A stretch of 38,334 nucleotides of DNA from an uncultured Methylococcaceae bacterium (GTDB taxonomy: Bacteria; Pseudomonadota; Gammaproteobacteria; Methylococcales; Methylococcaceae), in NCBI GenBank assembly GCA_903930145.1, contig CAIYXP010000037.1, positions 1 to 38,334 on the forward strand, written 5' to 3'. How positions within the stretch are numbered: position 1 is the stretch's first letter; the number at the start of each line of letters is the position of its first letter. This document shows positions 25,238 through 34,161 of the stretch, one piece after another. The position numbers and the translations under genes were made by a program. The notes beneath the pieces are model-generated. The model saw only the letters and a list, made by a program, of their open reading frames with translations, was not told the DNA's origin and ran no database searches.

Positions 25238-25893
25238 TGCGTTACCCCGCCATCGGCAGCGAGTTGGTTACGAAGCCAGTCTGCCACTTCTTTTTTTCCG
25301 CGCTTGACCAGGGCGGTGTTCCAGTCCTTGCATCGCGTGGGCGGCGGCAGTCGCCGCACACAAGATTCAGTTAAGCATTCGGTGTAACGCCTCGCCTCGG
25401 CATCCCCCGGTCGTCCATTGTCAAAGGCGAGCCAGACCAACCTGCCCACCGACACGGACGGCAACCAAGGCACCCAGCGTCCGATGGTCGCAATGGAGGC
25501 CCACCCGCAGACGGCCAGCGACAGGGCATCGAACAGCCCTTCCACCACAATCAGCGGCTCGGCTTGCCAACCGCCCAGCGGGCTGGCAGCACCGCCCCCC
25601 GGCCCGATGGTCAGCATCTTGTTCTGACCGCGCCGGGTGTCAAGGTAGCGCCCGTGCAATGAAGCCAATTTCCCCGCACTGTCCCGCAAGGCAACAACCA
25701 CGGCGGGTCGGCCACCGAAGTCGGCATCAAAGCGCACCCCGACGGCCTCGGCGACATCCAGTGGCACCCCGCGTCGCTCGACATACCCCTGTCCCGGAGT
25801 GCCCATCAGTGGGACTGTCCGCGCAAAACGCTGTTCGGGGCTTTCACCCGTGTTGGGCATCAGCAGTGGATCGTCGAAGCGCAGGGTTCTCAT
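25234..25893 (-). CDS. Toprim-domain protein (primase-like, DnaG/phage primase type)
   Basis: 219 residues from the ATG at 25893 (the frame can be opened to 25974 without family-like sequence). The toprim core is [15 protein letters not shown] with E118, then [12 protein letters not shown] with D158 and D164. An N-terminal portion (about 30-100: [31 protein letters not shown]) resembles the region preceding toprim in phage and plasmid primases, but no zinc-binding or helicase domain is present. The small size suggests a partial primase or a nucleic-acid-processing partner of the coupled exonuclease. Typically found in mobile elements. Confidence 0.75.
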   Translation of the reverse strand: MRTLRFDDPLLMPNTGESPEQRFARTVPLMGTPGQGYVERRGVPLDVAEAVGVRFDADFGGRPAVVVALRDSAGKLASLHGRYLDTRRGQNKMLTIGPGGGAASPLGGWQAEPLIVVEGLFDALSLAVCGWASIATIGRWVPWLPSVSVGRLVWLAFDNGRPGDAEARRYTECLTESCVRRLPPPTRCKDWNTALVKRGKKEVADWLRNQLAADGGVTQ

Positions 25894-26706
25894 TATTATT
25901 CTCTGTCGAAGGTAGTCTATCAGAATACTTAAATCCCATTTCGGCAGACTGTCAACCGTGGCGAAGCCTCTCAAGCCATGCCGGTGAAAACGGCGGAGTG
26001 GCGAGTGGCTTGCCCGTCCTCAAGAACCAAAGCAAACTAAACCCCTGCCAATGTTTCAATCATGCAATTTACGCTATCATTAAGTGTGGCAACTATCACC
26101 GGCAGCCTTGTTATTGAATGACAGCTAAAACAAAGTAACGTCATCCAGCGGGCAAATAACGGCCAAAACGAGACAGTCGAGGCAAAATTCTCAGTGGCAG
26201 TTGAACATCCCTAAGCCGCCATTCAAGTTATCTTGTTGTAGGCCGACTGGCTGCGCTTGAAATACAGTGCAATTTGGCTGAACCCCAATAGGGCAAGACC
26301 GCCAAACCCTTAGTCGAAACAGAACTAGACGGCGATCACCGCCGCCAGCCAAACCCTAAACATACAGATATGTCCCGTAGTAGCCAGTTGTTCTTCCAAG
26401 GTTCGGATGGAGTGCGGCATTTTCTGTAGTAGTTTAGGCATTACGCTAAACACCTTGAAGCAATTAAGCACACAATAGAAAAATGGACGACATGCAATCC
26501 AAACTCGCATCAAGGGCAACAGGGTGTCTTGCTGGTGAGGCCATGTGAAGGAGGTTCGATCCTGAGCTTTTGCGCCAGTGGCTGCCATAGCAAGCGAGGC
26601 CACATGCAACCAAGAGGTACGAAATCCCAGGAATCGATAATTCGTCCGTGTCAGGTCTTTTTTTGGCATATCATTGCCACCCTCGCGTTTCTAAGGGGGT
26701 TCGTTA
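25894..26706. other. Gene-poor stretch with possible decayed sequences
   Basis: About 810 bp without a supported gene. A 114-codon frame on the minus strand (26325-26669) shows no recognisable domain and is not counted. A decayed PEP-CTERM-like tail is possible at 26223-26309. Otherwise I see nothing. Confidence 0.5.
26223..26309 (-). pseudogene. Possible remnant of a PEP-CTERM-like C-terminal sorting tail
   Basis: The minus-strand frame bounded by stops reads GFGGLALLGFSQIALYF then KRSQSAYNKIT and a stop: a hydrophobic helix with basic tail, like the end of exosortase substrates. The proline-glutamate-proline motif and the rest of a protein are missing, and a stop lies directly upstream. 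Weak evidence. Confidence 0.2.
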
Positions 26707-27711
26707 TCACGGAAGATCGGCCCTGATCCTCCGGGAAAAGTCCGGCGCTTGGTCTGCGGCCCGCGCCGCTGCGTTGATGTGGGAGCGCCGCATGAGTTCA
26801 TCGAAAGGCAAGCTCTGGTCCATGCGCCCCTGCTCGTAAGCGTACTCCGGGGCATACCCGCTCAAGAGAATCTTCCATGAGTAAGGAAGGTGGCCGGGGT
26901 TCACGGCGGCGTGGGTGAGGATCATGGTGGTGCAGTTGGTCGTGAGCGTGTTGTAGAAGCGGGGATGCTCACGCAGTTCGTTGATGTCGCGCATGTAGTC
27001 GAGGAATATGCGGCGACCGCTCTCAATGGGGGCAGTCAGCCGAAAGAGATAAACGTCTTCCGGCGGGTCCTTCCGGTAGTTCGTCCGCACACGGATGGCG
27101 TCGCGCTCGTCGGCGACGACATACACCAGTTCGTATTGTTGGAAGAAGCCGGGAATCGTCCCATAGGGCCTCGTGCGGTCTTTGCGCGCCTCGATGGAAA
27201 TGGTCAGGTGATCGTCCCCGAAGCCAAAGCTAATGAATATATGGGCGATGGCCGACCCCATCCAGTAGGCGGCGACGAGATCGACCCGATCCAGGCGACG
27301 CAGGTCGAAGGTGCGGTCATAGTAGGCGGGCGTGAAATCGGTCTCCGTGCGATAGTCAAAGTTCCGAATATTGTGGACAGTCACACGGTCGCCGTCGATG
27401 GGGGCATAGGGCAGCACGGCCACCTCCGGCTGCCAGTCACGGTCGTTCGAGGGTGTGGCGCTCCCCCAGACGGCCAGCACTAGCGCGAACGCCGCAGCAA
27501 AGCCGATGGCGGCAAGCAAGCGCACCCGCCGGACGGACAGTGCGCCCAAAACCGCCAACCCGATGGCGGCAAAGCCCCAAGCCAAACCGATGCGAACACC
27601 ATCCGATCCAGGTGCCAGGTAATAAAGGGCCAGTGCGCCCCAGCCAGTGGCGATAGATATTGCGAGGCCTGCCAGGACTAGACCGAAGATCGTGCCGATC
27701 CGTCTTTTCAA
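26707..27711 (-). CDS. DUF4105 (Lnb-type N-terminal periplasmic domain) membrane protein
   Basis: 334 residues if started at the TTG at 27711, which overlaps the upstream stop (TTGA) and has GGGGG 10 nt before it; the frame also reads further up, but only inside the previous gene. Three N-terminal membrane helices (IGTIFGLVLAGLAISI, IGLAWGFAAIGLAVLGAL, LAAIGFAAAFALVLAVWG) precede a periplasmic DUF4105 domain: HIFISFGFGDDHLTISIEAR, RVRTNYRKDPPEDVYLFRL, and the conserved NTLTTNCTTMIL with a likely nucleophile Cys. The family is uncharacterised, possibly protease/acyltransferase-like. Same operon as the esterase. Confidence 0.8.
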   Translation of the reverse strand: MKRRIGTIFGLVLAGLAISIATGWGALALYYLAPGSDGVRIGLAWGFAAIGLAVLGALSVRRVRLLAAIGFAAAFALVLAVWGSATPSNDRDWQPEVAVLPYAPIDGDRVTVHNIRNFDYRTETDFTPAYYDRTFDLRRLDRVDLVAAYWMGSAIAHIFISFGFGDDHLTISIEARKDRTRPYGTIPGFFQQYELVYVVADERDAIRVRTNYRKDPPEDVYLFRLTAPIESGRRIFLDYMRDINELREHPRFYNTLTTNCTTMILTHAAVNPGHLPYSWKILLSGYAPEYAYEQGRMDQSLPFDELMRRSHINAAARAADQAPDFSRRIRADLP

Positions 27712-29642
27712 GGCTGCTGTGCCCCCTGCGCCGCTGCATGATCGAGCAGGATGCGCCGTATCTCTTCGATGACCTCTGGCTTCCCCTGGCACGAGTGACC
27801 CGACCGGACCACCAGCTCTGAAACCGCCTCCTCAATGTGGGCGCTCTTGTAGGCCACGACGCCATCGTCGCCCTCTTCCTTCGGGCCATCGCCCTCTACC
27901 GCGATAATCGAGTGCGCCTTGATCCGTGATGCCACCGGGATGGATGCCAGTAGTTGGATGCTCGGGTGGTTCGGGTTCATGTTGTCAATCGCCGTCACGG
28001 GCCGGCGTAGTGCCGCAGCCACCTTCTCGTCGTCTGTAACCGCGGCGAGCTGCGCCAACCCGCCGACCAACGTCACGGGCAGGGTGACGAGTCTGGCGGC
28101 AAGGCCAGTCACCCACTGCCAAGCCGCCATCATGGCACCGTGATGCGGCGTCGCCACGAACACTACCCGCTCGACGAAGGGCAGGGGCGTGAAAAACAAG
28201 GATTGCTTAAGCAGTTCGCGGTTCTCGGGACTGACCTGTATCTCGTCGAAAGGCTTGCTGCTGACGCGGTCCCAATATCTTGTCCCGGTATCAATCGCGG
28301 TAAGCTTGGCCAATAGCCCACCCTGGCTGTGGCCGATCACCACCATGCGGCGCAACGCCGGGTCCTTACCCACCGGATCGAGTTCGCTCAGCGTATTGGT
28401 CAGGGCCGTCCGCAGCCGACCGGCTGAGTAGGGGATCGGGTTACCGGAATCATAGATAAACAGCCATATCTGGAACCGCTCGCGAATTTGCGGATCACCA
28501 TCAAGTTCGTTGACCAGCTCGGCCCACCGCACCGGGCTTGATGCCGTCCCGTGTACCAACACTACTGGAATCTTTCCGGGCCGGTACGGTTGCATCATTA
28601 CCAGGCCGTCCCGGGCTTGGTCGTGCAATTTCAGGTTACTGAGGATTCCCCCTCTAAAAAATCCAGTGATTTCCATGTCGTAGATCGGGCTCCCTTCAAG
28701 TTGATAGGCAAGCGTCGCCGTCGGGTCGGATTCAAGGGGTTGCTCCCGCCCTTCGACCATTACCGTGGAAGCCTGGTCTGCGGCATAGACCTCGATCCGT
28801 CCGCGAACCTGACCGCTGGCGAGGTCCGCCCGGGCATCTCCAAACCGCAGCAGTGTGGTGACCGGGACCTTGGTGCGTGGCCCGATGCGTTTCGCGCCGG
28901 AGACTTTCCCCGAGGCTTGTTCCTCCGCGAGGCTGGCAGCCATGGGCGCCCCGAGTCCGGGGCTAATATAGCGGTTCCGAAAACCCCGAACATCGAGGGT
29001 CGCTGTCGGAATCAAGTGATCGAGCCGGTAACCGCCCCACGTCAGACCGGACTCGTCCAAGGTGACCTCCATCGTCCCGAACGGAAGCTTGTGTATGCCA
29101 GGCTCCAGCCGTACCTCGTCCTTGTCCGCTCCCTCGCCACGGGTTATTCTCAAGCCTTTGGCGACAGCCTGGTTGTAGAGGTCATACGTCAGCCGGAATC
29201 GGGGGTCTGATGGCTTGAGGCGGGTGGCGGCAGCATCGTCCGGGAACATGAGCGCCCAGGCGTACACGGCCGAAGCCAGGAAATAGGCGCGATCCTGCGT
29301 GCGATCCGCATGCAGAAACGACAGCTCCGCCAAGGCAAACAGGCGGTCATCATCGCCCGCCCGACCCATCCCTTGATGCAACTCGGCGAGCACTTTACCC
29401 GGCTCCGCGTCGAAACGATCCAGCAGGCCGAGACGCCTGAGCACCATTTTCGAGGGTTCCGAAGGCTGCTCCGCCGAGAGTGCATTCTCGTTATGAATCC
29501 GATAGCCGGCCTGGATGTCCACATGCTTCACGCCGACCGGGGTCGAACAGCCCGACACAAGCAGCGCCAGGCCGACGAACCCCAAAACACAAAAAACGAT
29601 TGGGGCAAGACGTCGCCCCTTTATTGCCAAACCTCGCATCAT
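27708..29642 (-). CDS. Lipoprotein alpha/beta-hydrolase (esterase/lipase-like)
   Basis: About 644 residues from the ATG at 29642 (AAGGGC upstream); a GTG 12 bp earlier is also possible. The signal peptide ends in LLVSGC, a lipobox. The N-terminal half (to about 370) is a helical/beta region with no clear name. The C-terminal half is an alpha/beta hydrolase: oxyanion region VPVVLVHGTASSPVRWAEL, nucleophile elbow GHSQGG, and a late histidine in ATPHHGAMMAAW or near the end. Probably an outer-membrane-anchored serine esterase; substrate unknown. It starts 20 bp after the SYLF gene and overlaps the DUF4105 gene by 4 bp. Confidence 0.82.
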   Translation of the reverse strand: MMRGLAIKGRRLAPIVFCVLGFVGLALLVSGCSTPVGVKHVDIQAGYRIHNENALSAEQPSEPSKMVLRRLGLLDRFDAEPGKVLAELHQGMGRAGDDDRLFALAELSFLHADRTQDRAYFLASAVYAWALMFPDDAAATRLKPSDPRFRLTYDLYNQAVAKGLRITRGEGADKDEVRLEPGIHKLPFGTMEVTLDESGLTWGGYRLDHLIPTATLDVRGFRNRYISPGLGAPMAASLAEEQASGKVSGAKRIGPRTKVPVTTLLRFGDARADLASGQVRGRIEVYAADQASTVMVEGREQPLESDPTATLAYQLEGSPIYDMEITGFFRGGILSNLKLHDQARDGLVMMQPYRPGKIPVVLVHGTASSPVRWAELVNELDGDPQIRERFQIWLFIYDSGNPIPYSAGRLRTALTNTLSELDPVGKDPALRRMVVIGHSQGGLLAKLTAIDTGTRYWDRVSSKPFDEIQVSPENRELLKQSLFFTPLPFVERVVFVATPHHGAMMAAWQWVTGLAARLVTLPVTLVGGLAQLAAVTDDEKVAAALRRPVTAIDNMNPNHPSIQLLASIPVASRIKAHSIIAVEGDGPKEEGDDGVVAYKSAHIEEAVSELVVRSGHSCQGKPEVIEEIRRILLDHAAAQGAQQP

Positions 29643-29661
29643 CTTGCCCTTCACTCAGCCG

Positions 29662-30222
29662 CTAGGGGTTGATCCGGGTAATCTTGGAGCCTTGCAAACC
29701 CAACCCCGCCATCAAACCCTTCTGCCCGAAAATAAAGGCATAAACATCCTCTTTGGCAGTGGTGGTGGTGAGCGACTTGGCAACCCCCGCATCCACGACG
29801 ACCACGCTAGGCCCCACGCCGACCTCGAACCCTGCGCTGCTGTCGAGATAGTCGAGGGCGCTATTGGTCATGAAAAACATGGCGTAGTCGAAAGACTGGA
29901 CGCCGGCCTGCAAGCCATAAGAACCGGCGACTATATTATAATACCCCACCGGCCGGCCGTTTTTGATCAAGGCTCCTTTCCCGTACTGCGCCCCGACGAT
30001 GAATCCGGCCTTGGCAACGCCGGGAAACACCAATATCCCCTTGGCGCGACTCGCCAAGGATCGGGCTGCGGGGGTGCTGGCGTAAAGCCTCTGGAGGGCG
30101 GCATCCGCGTCGCTGTGGATCTGTGCAGAAGAAGTGGCATCCGCTTTCCCCCCTGTCGTCTGGCAAGCGGTTAAGGCCAACAGGGCCACCAACAGAAAAA
30201 TGCTGAGTCGTTTAATATTCAT
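29662..30222 (-). CDS. SYLF (YSC84-type lipid-binding) domain lipoprotein
   Basis: 186 residues. Lipobox ALTAC with C20. The SYLF domain spans the rest: RAKGILVFPGVAKAGFIVGAQ, GYYNIVAGSYGLQAGVQSFDYAMFFMT, GFEVGVGPSVVVVDAG, ending VYAFIFGQKGLMAGLGLQGSKITRI. SYLF domains bind phosphoinositides in eukaryotes; bacterial members are small exported lipoproteins of unclear role. First gene of a three-gene operon with the esterase and the DUF4105 protein, suggesting envelope lipid or acyl-chain handling (inference). Confidence 0.9.
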   Translation of the reverse strand: MNIKRLSIFLLVALLALTACQTTGGKADATSSAQIHSDADAALQRLYASTPAARSLASRAKGILVFPGVAKAGFIVGAQYGKGALIKNGRPVGYYNIVAGSYGLQAGVQSFDYAMFFMTNSALDYLDSSAGFEVGVGPSVVVVDAGVAKSLTTTTAKEDVYAFIFGQKGLMAGLGLQGSKITRINP

Positions 30223-30626
30223 GTTTGCTCCGTTCTAGTTTTGTTGTTTAGGATTCGTACTGTGTAATTGATTCAAGTTACCGCACTTTGGTAAGCACCA
30301 TCCGGTCGGGGGGGTAGGCTTATAGTCCAGGGACACCCCGAGTTCTGCCATATTCAGTTTCTCCGTATATTTTTTGCCACCCTTCACCGGGCCAGTTCAG
30401 CGGATGGGATGTTGCCAGCCGCTTTCGACACCACCAGTCGGTACATCCGCCTGGGCGGATGTGACTTCAGTTAAGCTTTCTCACCGAATACCCGATCCGT
30501 TCTCCAGATGCCAACGGCGCAGCCGCTTCAGGCATCTTTGCCGTGGTTTTTTCTTCCATTCCTCTTCCAACAGTTCCTTGGCTGTCTGGGACAGTTTGGC
30601 TCATGTTTGTCACTTTTTTCCTTGAT
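30223..30626. other. Intergenic region upstream of the SYLF operon
   Basis: About 400 bp without a supported gene. The minus-strand frame around 30490-30600 reads KLSQTAKELLEEEWKKKPRQ and on to RRWHLENGSGIR and stop, a short charged helical piece preceded by a stop; it may be the tail of a decayed gene but cannot be assigned. The part next to 30222 should hold the promoter of the SYLF operon. Confidence 0.4.
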
Positions 30627-31151
30627 TCAAGGGGTGGCCCTTCTTTGAAAAAAGAGAGCAAAAATCTTGTCCTTTCCGAACATCCTCCCCAACTCCTTGA
30701 CAGCGAAGAAGGGGATAAAAGCCACAAAAACGACCAGACTATTGGCTAACAATTCATGGAAGCCATTCTCAGAGAGTTCAAACAGTTCTCTCGTGATTTC
30801 TTCCCCGTTCCAAAGAACCATGATCACATGCTCGATAAACTTGAAGACACCGACGAAGACAATGAAGGCGAAACTCTTGTAAAGGGTGGGATAGATCAGT
30901 GGCTTCTGTTCAAGGCCGCGACCGAGGCGGACCACATCACCGATCATGATGACTTTTGCCAGAATCAAGGCTTCGATCACGGCCACCCAGTAATTCGTGT
31001 ACGTGATGTCATAGGCAGCCAGAACGAATCTCCGGTATTGCGTGAACGCCGCGAATACGATAGAGAGATAACAGACATTGATCCAGTACTCGATCAACTC
31101 ATGGACTATTTTTTTCTTCAAGTCCCCTTTTTTCTTGTCAGTCTTGCTCAT
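30627..31151 (-). CDS. Hypothetical four-helix membrane protein
   Basis: 174 residues. Basic N-terminus (SKTDKKKGDLKKKIVHELIE), then about four membrane segments (VCYLSIVFAAFTQY, YWVAVIEALILAKVIMIG, SFAFIVFVGVFKFIEHVIMVLW, LLANSLVVFVAFIPFFAVKEL). No family name is recognised. It starts 12 bp after the antiporter stop on the same strand, so it is probably in the same transcript as cax and the CoA-disulfide reductase. An accessory role to the transporter is possible but unproven. Confidence 0.75.
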   Translation of the reverse strand: MSKTDKKKGDLKKKIVHELIEYWINVCYLSIVFAAFTQYRRFVLAAYDITYTNYWVAVIEALILAKVIMIGDVVRLGRGLEQKPLIYPTLYKSFAFIVFVGVFKFIEHVIMVLWNGEEITRELFELSENGFHELLANSLVVFVAFIPFFAVKELGRMFGKDKIFALFFQRRATP

Positions 31152-31163
31152 AATCTATGGCCC

Positions 31164-32258
31164 TCATTGGATTCGGGGCGGCAACAGGTAAAGTGTCATG
31201 GCGAAGATCAAATAGACTATCAGCATGAATACCCCGACGAACCACGAGGATCGCCCGCTGTTCGTGACGAGGAACGCGGTCAGTGTGGCGATGAAAATCA
31301 TCACCACCGCGCCCGGCCAGAATTGCAGTTCCATCGGCATCGGTCCGATGATGTAGCTGAGCAACACTAGCACCGGTGCGACGAAGAGTGCAATCTGTGA
31401 CGCGCTCCCCAAGGCGATGCCCACGCTCAGGTCTAGCCGGTTCTTGCGTGCGGCGGAAAACGCCGCGCCCATTTCCGCCGCGCCGCCGACCAATGCCACG
31501 ACAATGAACCCCACGAAAGCCTGGGTCATCCCGAATGCCTCCGCCGCTTTCTGCACCGACTCGACGAACACTTCGCTCACCAGCGCCACCAGCACCGTGA
31601 CGCCCGCCAGGGTGGCCAGTGCCAGACCAAGGGGCCATGGAGCTTCGCTGGTTTCGCCGGATTCCGGGCTGGCAAACAGCTCGCGGTGCGTTTTGAGCGA
31701 GAACATCATACCCAACCCGTAGGTTACGATGAGCAGTAACGCCAAGCCCACGCTCAGCTTCTGGCTGAAGGCCGCCCCCGCAACGAAATCGGCACCCGCG
31801 ACCGCTGAAGGAACCACCAACGCAACCGTAGCCAGGAACAGCATGCCCGCTTGCAAGCGGGCGCTGACCCGGTTGTATTCCTGCACATGGTATTTGAGTC
31901 CGCCGAGCAGAAACGACGCACCCAGTACGAACAGTGTGTTGGTGACAATCGCGCCGACGATGGATGCCTTCACCAGCATATATTCCCCGGCGCGCAGGGC
32001 GGTCAGTGCAATGACCAGTTCGGTCAGGTTTCCCAGCGTGGCGTTGAGCAGGCCACCCACAGCATCACCCGTCTTGGCCGCCACCGATTCAGTGGCGTGA
32101 CTCAGGAGCGCGGCCAGAGGGACGATGGCCAACACGGACAGCACGAAGAGCAGCGTGTGCGCTGCGGGACCGAGCTTGGCTGCTGTGAGCACTAGGGGTA
32201 CGAACGCCAACAGCCAGAGCAGTGGGTTATGACGGATTTCTTTGAGCAGGGGAGTCAT
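31164..32258 (-). CDS. Calcium/proton antiporter (CAX/ChaA family)
   Basis: 364 residues, about eleven membrane helices. Both alpha-repeat signatures are present: GGLLNATLGNLTELVIALTA (about 68-87) and VGGAAEMGAAFSAARKNRLD (about 257-276), with an acidic loop between the halves (SPESGETSEAPW). Family members exchange cytoplasmic Ca2+ (or Na+/K+) for protons. The ATG overlaps the stop of the upstream 35-codon ORF by 4 bp (ATGA). It is part of the run cdr-like > small ORF > cax > membrane protein. Confidence 0.92.
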   Translation of the reverse strand: MTPLLKEIRHNPLLWLLAFVPLVLTAAKLGPAAHTLLFVLSVLAIVPLAALLSHATESVAAKTGDAVGGLLNATLGNLTELVIALTALRAGEYMLVKASIVGAIVTNTLFVLGASFLLGGLKYHVQEYNRVSARLQAGMLFLATVALVVPSAVAGADFVAGAAFSQKLSVGLALLLIVTYGLGMMFSLKTHRELFASPESGETSEAPWPLGLALATLAGVTVLVALVSEVFVESVQKAAEAFGMTQAFVGFIVVALVGGAAEMGAAFSAARKNRLDLSVGIALGSASQIALFVAPVLVLLSYIIGPMPMELQFWPGAVVMIFIATLTAFLVTNSGRSSWFVGVFMLIVYLIFAMTLYLLPPRIQ

Positions 32259-32362
32259 GCCTCAACTCCCCAAGTTCCGCCGAACCGTGCGGTAAGCACA
32301 CGTTCCGCAAGCAACGGGAAGAACACCTGAACGGGAACCGTGACCTTCGGCAGGATATTCAT
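32255..32362 (-). CDS. 35-aa small ORF translationally coupled on both sides
   Basis: ATG AAT ATC CTG... encodes MNILPKVTVPVQVFFPLLAE and on to ARFGGTWGVEA. Its ATG overlaps the TGA of the reductase gene and its TGA overlaps the ATG of the antiporter gene, both as 4-base ATGA overlaps, and GGTGGGG lies upstream. Such double overlap is unlikely by chance for a 100-bp gap. Alternatively it only serves to carry ribosomes from one gene to the next. No known family is recognised; moderately hydrophobic. Confidence 0.5.
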   Translation of the reverse strand: MNILPKVTVPVQVFFPLLAERVLTARFGGTWGVEA

Positions 32363-34098
32363 AGGCTAACCCCACCAACTGGTTTCAGCGGAGAGTCGTG
32401 CGCTAGCGCCAGCATCCCGCCCGAGATGATTCTGGCTTTGAAACCGCTTTGCACAAGGATTCGCGTCGCATAATAGGCCCGCTGGCCGGAGCGGCAGATG
32501 ACAAGAATCTCGCGGTCGCGGGGAAGTTCATCCAGACGCGAGCGGAGTTGGCCCAGCGGGATGTTGACTGCGCCCGGCACCTGTTCGACGGCAAGTTCCG
32601 CCAGTTGGCGCACGTCGAGCAGGAATCCGCCGTCCGTGGCATCCCAGTGGACGAGTGGCATGTCGCCATGTAGGATGTCGGCGGCGACCATCCCGGCAAA
32701 GTTGACCGGGTCTTTCGCGCTGCCGAACTGGGGGGCGTAACACAGTTCGGCTTCTTCGAGGTCGTAGATCGTAGCATTCATCTGGAGTGCCATCGCCAGT
32801 GTACTGATGCGCTTGTCCACCCCGTCCTCGCCGACCGCCTGCGCACCGAGCAGGCGTCCGTCGGATTTGCGAAACAGGACTTTCAGCGCAATCGGCTTGG
32901 CCCCTGGGTAGTAGCCAGCGTGGGAATTGGGGTAGAGGTAGATTTTCTCGTAATCCCCGTCGCCGAGTCGCTTGAGCGTCTTCTCACTGGCACCGACCCA
33001 AGCGGCGGCGGCACCGAACAGGCCGATGATTGAGGTGCCTTGGGTACCCCGGAAATGGGCTTCGCGCCCGGCAATCACATCGGCGGCGATGCGCCCCTGC
33101 CGGTTCGCTGGACCTGCGAGCGCAATGAGACTCCACTCGCCAGTCACGAAATCCCTGACTTCGACGGCATCGCCGATGGCGAAGATGTCCGGCTTGCTGG
33201 TGCGCATCTGCCCGTCGACACGAATCCCGCCGCGCTCGCCGATTTCCAAGCCCGCCGCCTTCGCCAGCGTGGTGTCCGGGCGCACGCCCAGCGCAAGGAT
33301 CACGATGTCCGCCGGATGCGTCTTGCCGGATTTGGTCAGAACCTCCAGCGAGCCGTTCGCGGCTTGCTGAAATCCGGCCACCCCGTCGTTGAGCGCCAGC
33401 CGGATGCCATGGCGTTCCACGAAACCTTCGACAATGCGAGCCATTTCCCGATCCAGCGGTGCCAGCACCTGATCGAGCATCTCGACCAAGGTCACGTCGA
33501 AACCGCGATGCACGAGGTTCTCCGCCGTTTCAAGGCCGATGAAACCGCCGCCGATGACCACTGCACGGGTCTTGGGTTTCACCGTCTGGAAGCCCGAGTA
33601 TTTGTCCATCCCGGAGAGGAACAGGGAACCTCGTTCGATCCACTCACGGATCGCCCGTGCATCGGGCACAGTTCTCACCTGGAAGATTCCCGACAGGTCG
33701 ATTCCGGGCAATGGAGGGCGGATGGAGGCTGCCCCCGGCGACAGTACGAGCTTGTCGTAGGCTTCGGTTGTGACCTCGCCACTCGCAACATCCCGCAGAT
33801 CGACGGTCTTTTCATCCGGCGAAATTTTGATGGCCTCGCAGCCGGATTTTACGTCGATAGCGAATTGTGAGCGGAAGGTTTCCGCGTCTGCCACCAGCAG
33901 ACTGGATTCCTTCTCGATCACGCCGCCGATGTGGTAGGGCAGACCGCAGTTTGCATAGGAGACATACGGCCCCCGTTCCACCATGAGGATTTCCGCCTGC
34001 TCATCCAATCGGCGCAAACGCGCCGCACAGGACGCGCCGCCCGCCACACCGCCAACGATGATGACCTTCATTTTTGCAGTCTTGCTTTCAAATTCCAT
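32359..34098 (-). CDS. FAD-dependent CoA-disulfide reductase-like oxidoreductase with C-terminal rhodanese domain
   Basis: 579 residues from the ATG at 34098, chosen because GAGG sits 7 nt before it; an upstream TTG (34110) is unlikely. FAD-binding VIIVGGVAGGASCAARLRR (12-30), the single active-site cysteine C51 in SYANCGLPYHIGG, NAD(P)H-binding RAVVIGGGFIGLETAENL, FAD motif DIFAIGDAVEV, a dimerisation domain, and a rhodanese domain whose loop is ICRSGQRAYY (C535). This is the CoADR-rhodanese architecture, reducing CoA disulfides, per/polysulfides or NADH-dependent sulfur species. It heads the operon leading into cax. Confidence 0.9.
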   Translation of the reverse strand: MEFESKTAKMKVIIVGGVAGGASCAARLRRLDEQAEILMVERGPYVSYANCGLPYHIGGVIEKESSLLVADAETFRSQFAIDVKSGCEAIKISPDEKTVDLRDVASGEVTTEAYDKLVLSPGAASIRPPLPGIDLSGIFQVRTVPDARAIREWIERGSLFLSGMDKYSGFQTVKPKTRAVVIGGGFIGLETAENLVHRGFDVTLVEMLDQVLAPLDREMARIVEGFVERHGIRLALNDGVAGFQQAANGSLEVLTKSGKTHPADIVILALGVRPDTTLAKAAGLEIGERGGIRVDGQMRTSKPDIFAIGDAVEVRDFVTGEWSLIALAGPANRQGRIAADVIAGREAHFRGTQGTSIIGLFGAAAAWVGASEKTLKRLGDGDYEKIYLYPNSHAGYYPGAKPIALKVLFRKSDGRLLGAQAVGEDGVDKRISTLAMALQMNATIYDLEEAELCYAPQFGSAKDPVNFAGMVAADILHGDMPLVHWDATDGGFLLDVRQLAELAVEQVPGAVNIPLGQLRSRLDELPRDREILVICRSGQRAYYATRILVQSGFKARIISGGMLALAHDSPLKPVGGVSL

Positions 34099-34161
34099 AC
34101 TTATCCTCAAGTTGTGGTTGCGCTAATGTTCACAGCAGCTATAGTGAGACTTGATCATGTA

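Noticed and set aside
26325-26669. 114-codon minus-strand frame as a gene or transposase remnant
   Set aside because: No recognisable domain or ribosome site, and odd composition; kept out of the gene list.
30467-30727. Minus-strand frame upstream of the SYLF operon
   Set aside because: It overlaps the end of the supported membrane-protein gene and shows no domain.
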